Assembly: GCF_001625215.2 (NCBI RefSeq)
Contig: NC_030384.2
Coordinates: 27,826,527-27,890,526 of the forward strand
Direction: 5' to 3'
Origin: Daucus carota subsp. sativus
Taxonomy: Eukaryota > Streptophyta > Magnoliopsida > Apiales > Apiaceae
Length of the DNA: 64,000 nt
A program made the position numbers and the translations under genes. Below, one piece after another: positions 21,210 to 32,465 of the stretch (the first letter of the stretch is position 1; each line of letters starts with the position of its first letter). The notes below the pieces were generated by a model, which worked only from the letters and a program-made list of their open reading frames with translations, had not been told where the DNA came from and made no database searches.

Positions 21210-21924
21210 TGATTCAGTTATTACCTTCGCAGGACAATTTACTAGAGCATGAGCACTGAATGCCAGCTGTTGCAAACTCTGAAGAAAGGGCTGATTCGCA
21301 AGCCGTAATTTGTAAGAGCGATTTCGTTAATGCTACAGTTATTACCTACTCCAAAATTGTAAAATCAAAACTAGTGAATGCATATTTTTAACTCTTTTAG
21401 TTAAGCTGCATTGTTTTACCAGGAACTTAAAAGTGAGTCTCAGTTCTTTCTTTTTCTGTTCTGTGTGAAGCATCCATCTCAACTGAGATTTTGGTGATTG
21501 TAGTTATATTACCAGAAACATATGATGATGCAAAAACAAATTAGCATGATTATATAGTCCGAAGTATTAAGTTTTGCTTTGGGTTATACCTCATGCAATA
21601 TAGAGTTTATACTTGCTAAAAAGGATGTGCTTGCATGTTGCATGATACTAAGTGTGTGGTGTCTACTTGCTATGTGGTAGGTCTTGTTTTTTCGATTTTG
21701 TGCTATTTATAGGTCAGGAATTAGAACTCCTTGGAAACAGCCTCTTCATGATGATAGGGATAAGGATGTGTATATCGGAACTGTCCCTATAGCATGATGT
21801 GAGAGTCTTGTGATATTGTGCACAAAGTACGACCTTTAATACATATACTTGCTATATGAACACAATGCTTAGTTTTACAATTCATATTTAAATTGGTGCA
21901 GTTTTGATATTGGAATACACTTTT

Positions 21925-21933
21925 GTTTTTTTT

Positions 21934-21964
<31 letters not shown>

Positions 21965-21965
21965 G
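21925..21965. repeat. Homopolymer tract T(n)G(n)
   Basis: A run of about 16-17 T is followed directly by about 22 G. Such a tract is unusual in AT-rich plant DNA and is a likely place for sequencing or assembly error. Confidence 0.9.
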
Positions 21966-22102
21966 TGAGATTTGAGTTCTATGCCTCCATTTGCACTCGG
22001 ATTACCTTTGCCCCTGCTGGGGCACTCCTTGAGTCTTAACACAGCTGCCCTTAGAAGGAGATCCAAGGGTTAAGCAACCCAAATCGTAGCAGATTAATCA
22101 GT

Positions 22103-22296
22103 GCAAGGCAAATATCCATCTAGTTTCTCTCTTCAACAATGGGTGACGTTTTCCTTATGTCTGAAGAACATTCCCTCATCTCTATTTCCCTCAACGTTAC
22201 CTTGTAATTCTGCCTGCTTTTTTTTCCCCTCTTTTTTCTTTTGTCATATGAATTTGTTTGCCTTTGCTGATTCTTTAAAGGCTCGCATCTGGCATT
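22103..22296 (-). pseudogene. Decayed partial copy of plastid-protein exon 2 (first)
   Basis: GTGCAAGGCAAATATCCATC, GAAGAACATTCCCTCATCT and TTTGCTGATTCTTTAAAGGC parallel the plus-strand sequence of the intact exon near 23812, 23937 and 24030. Internal deletions and shifts destroy the frame. Confidence 0.7.
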
Positions 22297-22981
22297 GGCT
22301 TTGACCTTTTTGTGCATTTACTTCTTAGAAATTTGTCTGTCTGTGCAATAGTTTTGAACAATTAAACACTGCTTAGTTTTACAAATTTTATTCTATAGTG
22401 GTGCAGTTTTAGCTCAATACTATTGCCTGCAACACACACACACAGCTAAATTTTATAGTAAGCAATATTTAAGATAGAGCATCATGTTATATGAGGATTT
22501 GGTGATTTCAGAAATATCACTGGGCATGTATGACAATGCAAAAACAAAGTTGCTTGATTTATCAGTCCCAAGAATTAAAAATTTCACTTGGGTTTATTGG
22601 TCATGCTATATTTGCTTAAAGTAAGATTTTAATTGTACATTTAAATATCTTGAAGGTACAGAAATTTATCACTTTTGATTTTTTTTTTTGGTTTATTCTG
22701 CTTGTGTTTGGACAGTACTTAGTTTTACAAATCCTTTTCAAAGTGGTGCATTTTTTGTTTGACTGATACATATTTTAGCAGTATCTAAGATGGAGCATCA
22801 GTTTATTGGGGATTTGGTGATTTTCAGAAATATCACTGAGTACGGAAAATGATGCCAACAGAGTTGCTTGATTATCAGTCCCAAATAGTAAAGATCTCAT
22901 TTGGGATTATTGGTCATGCCACATTTGTTTGTTGTTAGATATACCTGTTACATTTGAATAAACTGAGGCAAAAATATAGAT

Positions 22982-23125
22982 GGGTGTCTTTTCTCCTAGG
23001 TTGCTAAAGATTCCATCATTTTTTATTCTCTTCTATCTCACCAGTGACCATCAAATTCTGCCAACATTTGTTCATTCTTTCTATTTCCAGTTTGTTTGAT
23101 TCTGCTTGTTACTCAAAGGCTTTGC
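22982..23125 (-). pseudogene. Decayed partial copy of plastid-protein exon 2 (second)
   Basis: GGTGTCTTTTCTCCTAGGTT, ATCAAATTCTGCCAACATTT and TCTATTTCCAGTTTGTTTGA match the intact exon around 23912-24020 closely. It is flanked by array units, and the coding frame is interrupted. Confidence 0.75.
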
Positions 23126-23622
23126 ATCATATCATCTGAGGATTTGGTGATTTTAAAAATCTCACTAATCATGGATGATGTGCAAAAACAAAGCTGCTTG
23201 AATTATCTGTCCCAAGTAGTAAAAATCTCAAGCTATATTCTCTTCTATATCATGGCACAGTTAATGTAACCGAGGGAGATAGATTCATCACTCTCTATTT
23301 TCCTTGGTTTAGTGATTCCTGTGTTTGACAGTACATAAGTTGTACAAATTTTGTTTAAGGTGGTGCAGTTTTACTGTTTTAGTACTGCTAATACTGATTT
23401 AAGCATTATATTGTAAGAGCATCCTGTTATTTCAGGAGTGGTAATATTAGAAATGTCGCTGAGCAATTGATGATGCAAAAATGAAATTGCTTGAGCAATT
23501 GATGATGCAAAAACTAAATTGCTTGGTTTATCCGTAAGAAATCTTTATTCTTGTTAATAATCATGCTATATTCAAATGAAGCAAAAATATATATGGTACA
23601 ATTAAATAGAGGCAGGGGACTT

Positions 23623-24479
23623 TCACTCCTTGTCTTCCTTGGTTTCTGCTTCTTGTGTTTGTTCTGTTTCTGATGCTATGCTTTGCTCATAGATGACTTG
23701 CGAGAGCACACCAATCAAGAGCACACCAAGAACCAGGGCTTTCCGGTAATCAGATGAAGATATCAAAGAATCGACAATCCCTATACTTAACAGACCAATT
23801 AGTGCAAGGTAGATATTTCTTCTAGTTTTTTGTCCGGCACTTTCCTTTATAGTCTGTTGTATTTTCTTTGCCTCTTTTATTGCCTCCCTCATCCCCTTCT
23901 CTTTATCGATAGGTGTCTTTTCTCCTAGATTTTTGAAGAACATCCCTTCATTTTTATTCTCCTCAATTAGACCTTCAAATTCTGCTAAGATTTGTTCGTT
24001 CTTTTCTATTTCCAGTTTGCTCGACTCTGCTGATTCTTCAAAGGCTTGCATCTGGCTCTCAAGATTCCCCATTATCTGCCAATCAAGAAATTAAAAACTC
24101 GAGTCATTTCTATTATGGAAATTTTTGAAGCAAGTAATTATCCAGAATTAGAACACACCCTGGCACTGGTTTCTTCCAGTTCTTTAAGAGCTTCTTCTCC
24201 TATCTGATCAATCTCAGCATTAGCTTCTTCAGCAAACTGAGTTAGGTAATCCGACCGCTCATCCAAAAAACCAGTGAGACGAACTTTTTGAGTTTGAAGC
24301 ATTGCAATTTTGGCAAGCAATTCCTGCTTCTGCAAATCCCCGTCAGGTGTTGGGGCAGCTGAATCCGAATCATTCGACTTCGAGAGTAAGATGAAATTTT
24401 TCCTTTTAGCTGGTCTTCCTTTGTCAAAAATACCATGTTGGGTGGGAGTAAAGGAAGTGATGCATTTGAATGCAATCAT
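23623..24479 (-). CDS. Predicted plastid coiled-coil membrane protein, function unknown
   Basis: Two exons on the minus strand, 24159-24479 and 23623-24075, join in phase (AGG|ATA, giving SARIMGNLESQMQAF) to 257 codons plus stop. The N-terminus (MIAFKCITSFTPTQHGIFDK, RPAKRKNFILLSKSN) is Ser/Thr- and basic-rich with few acids, as in chloroplast transit peptides. Residues about 48-190 are highly charged and heptad-like (LQKQELLAKIAMLQTQKVRL, FAEEANAEIDQIGEEALKEL, SKLEIEKNEQILAEFEGLIE), a long coiled coil. Two hydrophobic stretches follow at about 194-212 (NIYLALIGLLSIGIVDSLI) and 217-236 (ALVLGVLLIGVLSQVIY), then an acidic tail. I recall similar conserved uncharacterised chloroplast proteins in other plants but not a name. 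No disrupted residues are seen. Its second exon has been partially copied into the array downstream. Confidence 0.82.
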
Positions 24480-25276
24480 CTTTATGATTATGTTTTGTAG
24501 ATAAGAGTGAGTTACATGTCCTGGAAGCAGAAACTCAAGTGTTTTCAGCCTCTCATCTGTGGTATAGACTGTACATTATCTCATCTGAGCATTATTATTT
24601 ATTTTATTTATTTTTATGATTGCAGAAGCTTGAAAGTGAAATGGAACACATATTAACAATTTGCCTAACCATGTTTTTACATGTGAGTTGGACATGTTCG
24701 ATGGATAAAGATGTTTACTTGCTTGGAGAATTTTAATTTATTATGATGAAAGCTTAGATGTAGTACACGCATACAAGGCAAAAGAGGAATTGAAGCTGGA
24801 TAAAATAACTATCTTGTAATATATTTTTTTATACTAATAATATATTGTCTTCCTTAATTTCTAAAACCCAAAAATAAACTCTGATACTTGAAAATTGTAA
24901 TCTCCGGTTTCCATCCCTTCTGTGCTTTTGCATCTTTTTACCAAGTATATGGCAGAGAAAAGAGTATATGCAGAGAAGAAATGAAGTCATATTTATCCAA
25001 AGAAGCAGCAAGATATTATTATTTTTTATTTTTTTTTGATAGAAAGCAAGATATTATTTTAAAAAAATAAATTATTTGCTACTTTTGTATCCTTAACAAG
25101 AATAATATGCAAGAGAAAAGAATTAAAATAATGTTTACAACCGAAAGAAGAAGCAAGATGTTACTTAAGAAATACATCATAGATTTTGTTTGTCTTTTCC
25201 TATTTTTCAAAAATGAAATATTTAATTAAAAAAATTGTTTTTTTCCTGAAAATAAATAACTTATTTTCACAAATAA

Positions 25277-25501
25277 AGGGGGTCGTTTGGTGTGCTAAAA
25301 ATAAGTGTTTTTCTGTTTAAAGTAAAAAATTAAGCAGAAGTTAGAAGCAAGATAAGAATTACAAGTGACTAAAGTATTTGGGAAATAAGTAGAAATCATG
25401 AAAGTATTCCGATACTTATTGATTTTTTATACAAATGGTACAAATTAGTGCTTGTAACTTATAAACCTAGAAACCGGATTTTAAGTCCCATCCAAACACC
25501 C
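25277..25501. mobile_element. MITE with GGGTCGTTTGG / CCAAACACCC ends
   Basis: Short inverted termini of the Tourist type enclose about 225 bp of AT-rich non-coding DNA. The target duplication is not clear. Confidence 0.5.
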
Positions 25502-25683
25502 AATTACAAGTTTAATATGAAAATATACTATCTAAATATACATATTTTTTCTAAATAAGTTTTTAACTTTGTCAAATATGTACATAATTTGCTACTTCAT
25601 TTCAAGTCTTGAACGATTAAGTTGAGCATTTGATTTGTTTCACTTTGCGGCTTTCTCAATATCGAGAGACCGTTAATAAGAAT

Positions 25684-26038
25684 ATTAATTTTGACATTAT
25701 TAGTCAAAGTATTTGATTTTGATTCTTTAATATGTACCTGATTTCTATAAACAAATCAGAAACTATGAATATTAATTTCAGTTTTTCTATGATGTGCTTA
25801 TGCTAATCGCGAAATTTTTTATGTTTAGATCATTTTTATAGGCGCCTATTTCGTGGATGCCTCTGCATATACACTAGCCACATCAATAAAATCATTTAAA
25901 TGCAAAAAATTTTGCGATGAGCATGTGTCCATGGACACACTAGACAAATCGTATTAATTTTGACATTGTTAATCAAAGTATCTGATTTTGATTCTTTAAT
26001 ATGGACCCTCATTTCTGTAAACAGATCAGAAAGTATGA
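25684..26038 (+). repeat. Direct repeat about 86 bp, spaced 268 bp
   Basis: The block TATTAATTTTGACATT...AAATCAGAAACTATGA at about 25684-25770 recurs at about 25952-26038 with scattered substitutions. No function is evident. Confidence 0.7.
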
Positions 26039-26550
26039 TTTTGAATAAAAATATCTAAGTCATGTGGATATATTGATCTTCATCCGTATCACAGGTTTAT
26101 CCATTCTCAGATTCACATAAATTTCAAAATTTTCTTTGATCAATGTATTTCTCAACAAAACAAAATTCTCTTTGATTAGACTATTTCTCAACAAAAGAAG
26201 CAACACATCATTTGTGCTATTTTGTTTTTGCTAAGAAACTATTAGGAGGAAGATGTAATTCGGATACTTCAATAACAAGTAATTTAGTAATTGGAAGAAA
26301 GTTGATATGAAAAATATTATATTTTTTATGTCATGCAGGAGAAGGAGAGAGTTCTAATCCAGATCATAATTTTTGCAGTCTTATTTTTTTTTAATATTAA
26401 AAATCTATTATTTTCAAAAAGAAGATAGTAAAGAGACTGAGCGAAGAAGGAATTGAATAAAATCGACCGTGCCTCAAACTATTGTTAGATACAATTAAGT
26501 GATTGACATTCCAAAATTTTGCATTTAGAGAACATGTTGACAGATGCAAC

Positions 26551-26913
26551 CAGTGGCGGATCTAGGATATTAACAAGGAGGGGGCTTCATTAATATTAAA
26601 AAAATTACCAAAGTTGAATCTTGCGGAAAGAGAGGGAAGCAGTGAAGCATTGCACTATTGAATTCGAGCAAGAGCAGCAAATCATTATTTTTTCTTTTAA
26701 TTCATTCACTTCACCAGCGATTACGAGAGAACGTTAGATATAATATAATAGATTATTTAATAAATGGACTGGGCTTGCAATAAAAATGAAAAGGCTCAAG
26801 ATAATTGAGGATGGTCTCATTTATAAAATACACAAAATTTTACAAAGGAAATAAAAATTGTTATAGACTCAGGGGTGGGCTCCTCCTGAGCCCCCCATAT
26901 GTATCCGCCCCTG
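26551..26913. mobile_element. hAT MITE, second copy, 8-bp target duplication
   Basis: The ends CAGTGGCGGATC and ATCCGCCCCTG match the element at 20401. Flanks are GATGCAAC (26543-26550) and AATGCAAC (26914-26921), a 7/8 match, so this copy is somewhat older. At 363 bp it is about twice the length of the first copy. Confidence 0.88.
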
Positions 26914-27384
26914 AATGCAACTCAAATAATCAGTGATTTTGTTTTGCATGCTGAAATTTTTGACTTCTTACAATACTCAAGTAGAATAAGAAGTTTCGAA
27001 TAAAACCCCGAAAAATGTCAAAATACACCTTACCAGAAATTCAGAAAACAAATTTACATATATTTTATGAGGAATGTGAAGAGATTACTCACAAGGATTA
27101 TGAGATTGTCAAGGTCAAGTATTAGTGTTGTATTAGTGTTTTTCTATCAGATGCTCCTTGCATTCTATTCTATCCAATTTCATTTTATTCTACTATGTTC
27201 TATTTCATTCAAGTGAATATAATGTTACCGTGCTAGTGTCCGAACATAAGACATGAATGATATAGTAATATGTGTGATATTAGTTCCGTTGTCCTATTCT
27301 CGTATTAACGGGATGGGCTGTCGCATTCAACGGCCCGCCCCACATAGAAGAGCCTAGTAAAAAATATATTACCTCGTGTATTCA

Positions 27385-27534
27385 TACTTTTCCCGTTTGC
27401 TTTTATCACATTTACCAACACACAATTTTGTTCGTTAATATTTTTAATTCTGTATTAGTATTAAATATAAGAATTTCACCGTATTAAAGTACTCGTGAAT
27501 ACGAATTCAATAAGATCACTCGCGACTATATTTA
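27385..27534. mobile_element. Stowaway-like MITE, left part (split by insertion)
   Basis: The sequence matches the left half of the element at 35886-36144 (TTCACCGTATTAAAGTACTC, ACTATATTTAG). It stops at the TTA that is duplicated by the inserted element; its continuation resumes at 28740. Confidence 0.8.
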
Positions 27535-28739
27535 GGGGTTGGTATTGTATCATGACTTTTAATGACAAATTTTGGGAGGATGACTTTAATGGATTTTATA
27601 GACTTTTAATGACTCTCTTTGACTTCTTAAGATTTCAAAAACAATTCATGACTCCCGAGACAATGACTTTTAAAAACTTTAACAGACTTTTTTTTTACAA
27701 ATTCATGACTTTGAAATACTTTAATAGACTTTTATTAAAATCATAAATAGCATATCTGAAATCCTATAGAACTTTTGCTATACCCTCTCGATCTTTTGTT
27801 ATACCCAAGTTGGGTGTATGTTCACAAATCTGGTGACTACAAAGTCGAGTGGGTGTATGTTCACAAATCTGGCGACTACAAAGTCGAGTACAAGGTATTA
27901 TTGCTGTATTATATATACTATAATACTGTTTACTGAATCATATTTATAAACATAATATTAATCGTGATCTTGTATCATATTATCTTTAACAAAGGCAAAA
28001 AAAATCAAAACTATGCAAAACATTACCCAGGCATTTACTTTTTTTGTATCATTACTGTGCGGAAGGTAATATTAAAAATCAACGCTTGCTAATGAAGCAA
28101 CAAGTGGTCAAGTACAGGTGAATTACTCGTATCCTTTGTGGCTTGTAAAAGCACATGTTGCACTTGTCACTCGTCATAAACCTTATGCATTCTTTTTCAT
28201 CTTCCAGGTGTGGAGAGCTAGATTACTGATGTAGCAGTCCTCTGCAGTGAAATATCCTTCAATATCCGGGCACTAATACTACCACTATTGATGGCAATAC
28301 AGCAAACACAATGATAATAAAGAATCATAATAGAGAAGAAAAGGAACTTTTTTCACAGAGGATGAATTGGAGAGACTTTTCGCAGAGGATGAACCCTAGG
28401 TTGGAGCGACCGGTTAATTGAGGGAAGATAAAGTCATGTCAAATCTTTTCAAGAATGGCCTGACAATTTTCTGAAAAAATATATGCAATTTCCATAGAAA
28501 GTCATTAAAAGTCTATCAATTATATTTTTCCACCAAAGTCATTGATATATTGAATAACAACTGACTTTTAATAACTCTTTAGAAGTTGTTATTCAATACC
28601 TTAAACTTTGAAAGATTTTTTAAAAATCCTGATACAATACCTCTTTACTTTTAAAGAGTATTTAAAAGTTGTAATTGAATACACCTAGATTTTAAAAGTC
28701 AATAAAAGTCATTAAAAATCATGATACAATACCAGCCCC
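27535..28739. mobile_element. PIF/Harbinger (Tourist-like) element, 1.2 kb, TTA duplication
   Basis: The terminal inverted repeats GGGGTTGGTATTGTATCATG and CATGATACAATACCAGCCCC extend about 32 bp with few mismatches. TTA flanks both sides (27532-27534, 28740-28742). The undisrupted target is represented by the related Stowaway-like copy at 35886-36144. The ends are rich in reiterated GACTTTTAATGACT motifs. The interior has no transposase frame that I can recognise, so it appears non-autonomous; a 39-bp in-frame tandem repeat at 27811-27888 is described in the findings. Confidence 0.9.
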
Positions 28740-28777
28740 TTAGTTTATAAATTAGATGTAGATTAGTAATTAACAAT
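28740..28777. mobile_element. Stowaway-like MITE, right part remnant
   Basis: TTAGTTTATAAATTAGATGT continues the sequence interrupted at 27534, matching the centre of the element at 35886. The right terminus is missing. Confidence 0.75.
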
Positions 28778-29284
28778 CCAACATATCAAACGAGAAACGT
28801 AATAAGAAACTGAGGGAGCAGAATCATATATGGATAATACAGCTCTCTGGTCACATCACCCTAATCAAAACAACTTGACAGTGATCAAGTGATACATAGA
28901 AATGGACGCATGTTTAGTTATACCCACCATTAAGTTTAGTTTGGTTAAACAGTCATAAAATCTCTCTGTTTCAAACATTTTATAATGTGTTTTAAGCTCA
29001 GCTGTTAATGTCGTCAAGAAGTTAGAAGACAGTGACTGTGGTGAAGTGAAATTTAGTGAACCTAAAGATTGAGCCGAGGAGTTGTTAGTAACACATGCAT
29101 ATATAGTTATAACCACCGTTGGTTCGGTTTAGTGAGCAAGTGGAGAGACCATGACTTTGCTTTCAAACAATGTATCATGAGTTTTTTTGACTAGCAGCAC
29201 CTATGCATCTTGTACTTGCACTTTTACACAGCTTATCATAAACTCCATGATAACTAGTTTTTAACCACAATTAGTTACTCCCAG

Positions 29285-29543
29285 TCTCCCTCCGTCTCTG
29301 AAAGCTTTTCCCATTTAAAATGTCGGGACTGTTCATAACATGAGATAAATTATTAATTTACATCTAATCTATAAGCCTAAATATAATCATGAGTGATGTT
29401 GTTGGATTCGTATTTGTGAGTACTTCAATATGGTGAAGTTTTTATATTTGATACTAATACAAAATTAAAAATATTAATGATCAAAAGTGTGTGTTGACAA
29501 GCGTGACAGAGAGAAACATGAAAAGTATTAAGAGATGGAGAGA
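29285..29543. mobile_element. Stowaway-like MITE, same family as 35886, opposite orientation
   Basis: It starts CTCCCTCCGTCTC and ends with a GAGATGGAGAGAG-like terminus. The interior contains the reverse complement of the 35886 family (for example ATTAATTTACATCTAATCTA and GAGTACTTCAATATGGTGAA). Confidence 0.75.
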
Positions 29544-29681
29544 GTATGTAATTTGGAACCTGATAAGTTATCATTATCAAGCAGAAGGTACTTGCAGGCA
29601 CAACAAACACCTGACGTAGCCGGCTGAACTTTTAAGATTTGTTTATGATGATTTTATATGCAAGTCCGGATATGTAAGCTA

Positions 29682-29867
29682 CTCCCTCCGTCCACTCATT
29701 TCTATCCGTTTTCTTTGCACTGCTCAGCACACACTTTAATGCTTATATAAAGTATAGTCTTAAAACTTATTTTTAAAATTTTCTTTTTCTGAATAAGAAT
29801 TTTGAGTATTAAAATGCGTGTCGCGTTCCCATCTCCCGATATATACAATTCAGGGGAACGAAGAAAG
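29682..29867. mobile_element. Stowaway-like MITE, degenerate right end
   Basis: The left end CTCCCTCCGTCC is next to TA (29680-29681). The right end GGAACGAAGAAAG is a decayed inverted match followed by TA. The interior AAAATGCGTGTCGCG resembles the 12116 element. Confidence 0.7.
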
Positions 29868-30286
29868 TATGATCTAACACAAGTATGTTTCGAGTTTCGA
29901 GTATGCTTCTTATGTGCTTCCTCTTACAATTTAGACTAAACCTGGAGATCGGTCCTGTTTGGGCTTTGGGTAAACTTAAAATAATGACTTACGACTTAAA
30001 GTAACTTATAGCTGACAGCTGATGTCTAAAACTTGATGTATGAACACATTAGGATCAGAAATACAAGTATAATTAACAATGTCAGCTACGACGATACACT
30101 TAATTAGGCGAGGATTTATCCGTTTAATGACACTGATAAAATTGACAGTTAGTACTTTATGTGACATGCAAGATATGATAATTGGAAACTGATCACCCCT
30201 TGATTATCTTGCTTTTTAGTTAAGAATGTTTTAAATCAGCCAACCAATGGATACTGACATTGCAGCAACAGCTTCAGTTCATTTGG

Positions 30287-30294
30287 TATATAAA
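30287..30294 (+). promoter_or_regulatory. Probable TATA box of the laccase gene
   Basis: TATATAAA lies 112 bp upstream of the start codon, with a CCAAT sequence at 30244-30248. The spacing suits a short 5' UTR of about 85 bases. Confidence 0.55.
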
Positions 30295-30405
30295 GTTGAG
30301 CTGATCACTCATTCTTCACAGAAACAAGCTAGTTAGCTGCATTACAGCTTCATTTGAATCATAAACATCAGACACATTCTTTCAATTCAGACAGAAAAGA
30401 CGACG

Positions 30406-32465
30406 ATGGGGTCTTGGGTCCGCGTTTTGATCTTTGTGGCTAGTGTTCTACCCTTGTTAGTCCAATCTGAAGTTCGGAAATACAAGTTCGATGTAAGTAC
30501 AAGCTTTGCAGGCATTTGACAGTCCACTGTTCAAAATATCAAATTATGCTTAAATAATTTTTAGATTTTTTTTCGAACTCTAATTGAAAACTAAACATAT
30601 ATGATGAATGCTTTTGAAGGTGGTGATGAGGAACACCAACCGGTTGTGTTCTAGCAAGCCAATTGTGACAGTGAACAACCGCTTTCCAGGCCCTACGCTC
30701 TTTGCCAGAGAAGGCGACACAGTCCTCGTCAATGTTGTTAATCAAGTCAAGTACAATGTTTCCATCCATTGGTAAGAACATATATTTGATTATATCACAT
30801 GCATAATGATAATGATATTTGCAGTGCTACATTATTAGTCTTAACTGTCCCGATTTTTGTAAATTGCAGGCACGGTATCAGGCAACTAAGAACAGGGTGG
30901 GCAGATGGACCAGCATACATCACACAATGCCCTATTCAGCCTGGACAAAATTATGTGTACAACTTTACTATTACAGGCCAAAGGGGGACGCTCTTGTGGC
31001 ATGCGCATATTTTATGGCTACGTGTGACTGTTCATGGCGCCATTGTAATCCACCCTAAGCTTGGGGTTCCTTATCCTTTTCCCAAACCCCACAGGGAAAT
31101 TGTTGTCGTTTTAGGTAAGATATATCAAAGCTTAATGTGTTTTACATGGAACATCAGTATCTCATTATGTAATTTACTTGCGTTCTATAGGTGAATGGTG
31201 GAAATCGGACACTGAAAATGTGATCAATCAGGCTCTTAAATCAGGGTTGGCACCAAACGTCTCAGATGCTCACACCATCAATGGCCTACCAGGATCAGTC
31301 TCAGGTTGTGCATCACAGAATGCATTCCAGTTGAGTGTTGATAGCGGAAAATCATACATGTTGAGAATCATCAACGCTGCACTTAATGAAGAACTCTTTT
31401 TCAAGATTGCTGGACACAAGCTAACTGTAGTGGAAGTGGATGCCACATATGTAAAGCCATTTAAAACAGATACAATCCTAATTGCGCCAGGCCAAACCAC
31501 CAATGTTATAGTTGATGCAGATCAAAACTCTGGCAAATACCTTGTCGCTGTTGCACCATTTATGGACTCTCCAATTGCTGTAGACAATGTGACAGCAACA
31601 GCAACTTTACATTATACCGGCACTCTTGCAAATGCTCCAACTACTTTCACAAAGCCCCCGCCTCAAAATGCTACGCCAGTCGCTGAAAACTTCATACAAT
31701 CACTACGAAGCTTAAATTCAAAAACTTTTCCAGCACAAGTGCCATTAACAGTTGATCATTCCCTTTTTTTCACAGTGGGACTAGGCGTAAATCCTTGTCC
31801 TAGTTGCAAAGCTGGTAATGGTAGTCGAGTCGTGGCTAATATAAACAATGTGACATTTGTCATGCCTACTACAGCTCTTCTTCAAGCACATTACTTCAAG
31901 ACCAAAGGAGTTTTCACCACTGATTTTCCAGCAAATCCACCTTTCCCTTACAATTATACAGGCACGCCACCAACAAATTTAGGAACCACAAGTGGCACAA
32001 AACTATATAGACTGCCTTACAATGCCACAGTTCAAGTTGTCCTCCAAGATACCAGCATTATATCACCCGAAAATCATCCTATTCATCTCCATGGATTCAA
32101 CTTCTTCGCAGTAGGCAGAGGAGTCGGAAACTTCAATCCGAAGAAAGATCCTCAGAACTTCAATCTTGTTGATCCTGTGGAGAGGAACACAGTTGGTGTA
32201 CCATCCGGTGGATGGACTGCTATAAGATTTCGCGCAGATAATCCAGGTAATCTAGCCATGTGTAACATCACAACACTTTTTCGGGTAACACTTAAAACAG
32301 AGGAAATTAACAAAAAAGTCTTATGTACATGCAGGAGTTTGGTTCTTGCATTGCCCCTTGGAAGTACACACCACATGGGGACTAAAAATGGCATTCTTGG
32401 TGGACAATGGAAAAGGCCCAAATGAGTCGATTTTGCCACCTCCACAAGATCTTCCAAAATGTTGA
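30406..32465 (+). CDS. Laccase (multicopper oxidase) with altered HCH copper motif
   Basis: Plant laccases are secreted blue copper oxidases that oxidise phenolics such as monolignols in the cell wall. Exons 30406-30492, 30620-30771, 30870-31114, 31191-32246 and 32335-32465 give 556 residues, the usual length, with GT-AG introns and phases as in the family. A signal peptide ([18 protein letters not shown]) precedes EVRKYKFD. Copper-binding blocks are IHWHGI (residues about 79-84), LLWHAH, and HPIHLHG near the end of exon 4. The fourth block should read HCHLEVH but here is [19 protein letters not shown]: the second His of HCH is Pro (CCC at 32355-32357, residue about 521). In laccases the His-Cys-His triad links the type 1 site to the type 3 pair, so loss of one type 3 ligand should cripple oxygen reduction. 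Everything else is intact, including the C-terminus [10 protein letters not shown]. Several NxS/T sequons are present. Either an inactive paralogue or a sequence error. Confidence 0.88.

Larger units (their letters stand above)
21485..23600. repeat. Degenerate tandem array derived from the neighbouring plastid-protein gene
   Basis: Several related blocks recur with variable spacing. A block resembling TTGGTGATTTCAGAAATATC...ATTGGTCATGC is at about 21485-21600, 22497-22620, 22797-22930, 23137-23240 and 23430-23570. A block resembling CTTAGTTTTACAAAT...TGGTGCAGTTTT is at about 21868, 22372, 22718 and 23333. Exon-derived segments at 22103-22296 and 22982-23125 match exon 2 of the gene at 23623-24479. 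The array is therefore a set of partial duplications extending from the gene's 3' side. Confidence 0.75.
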
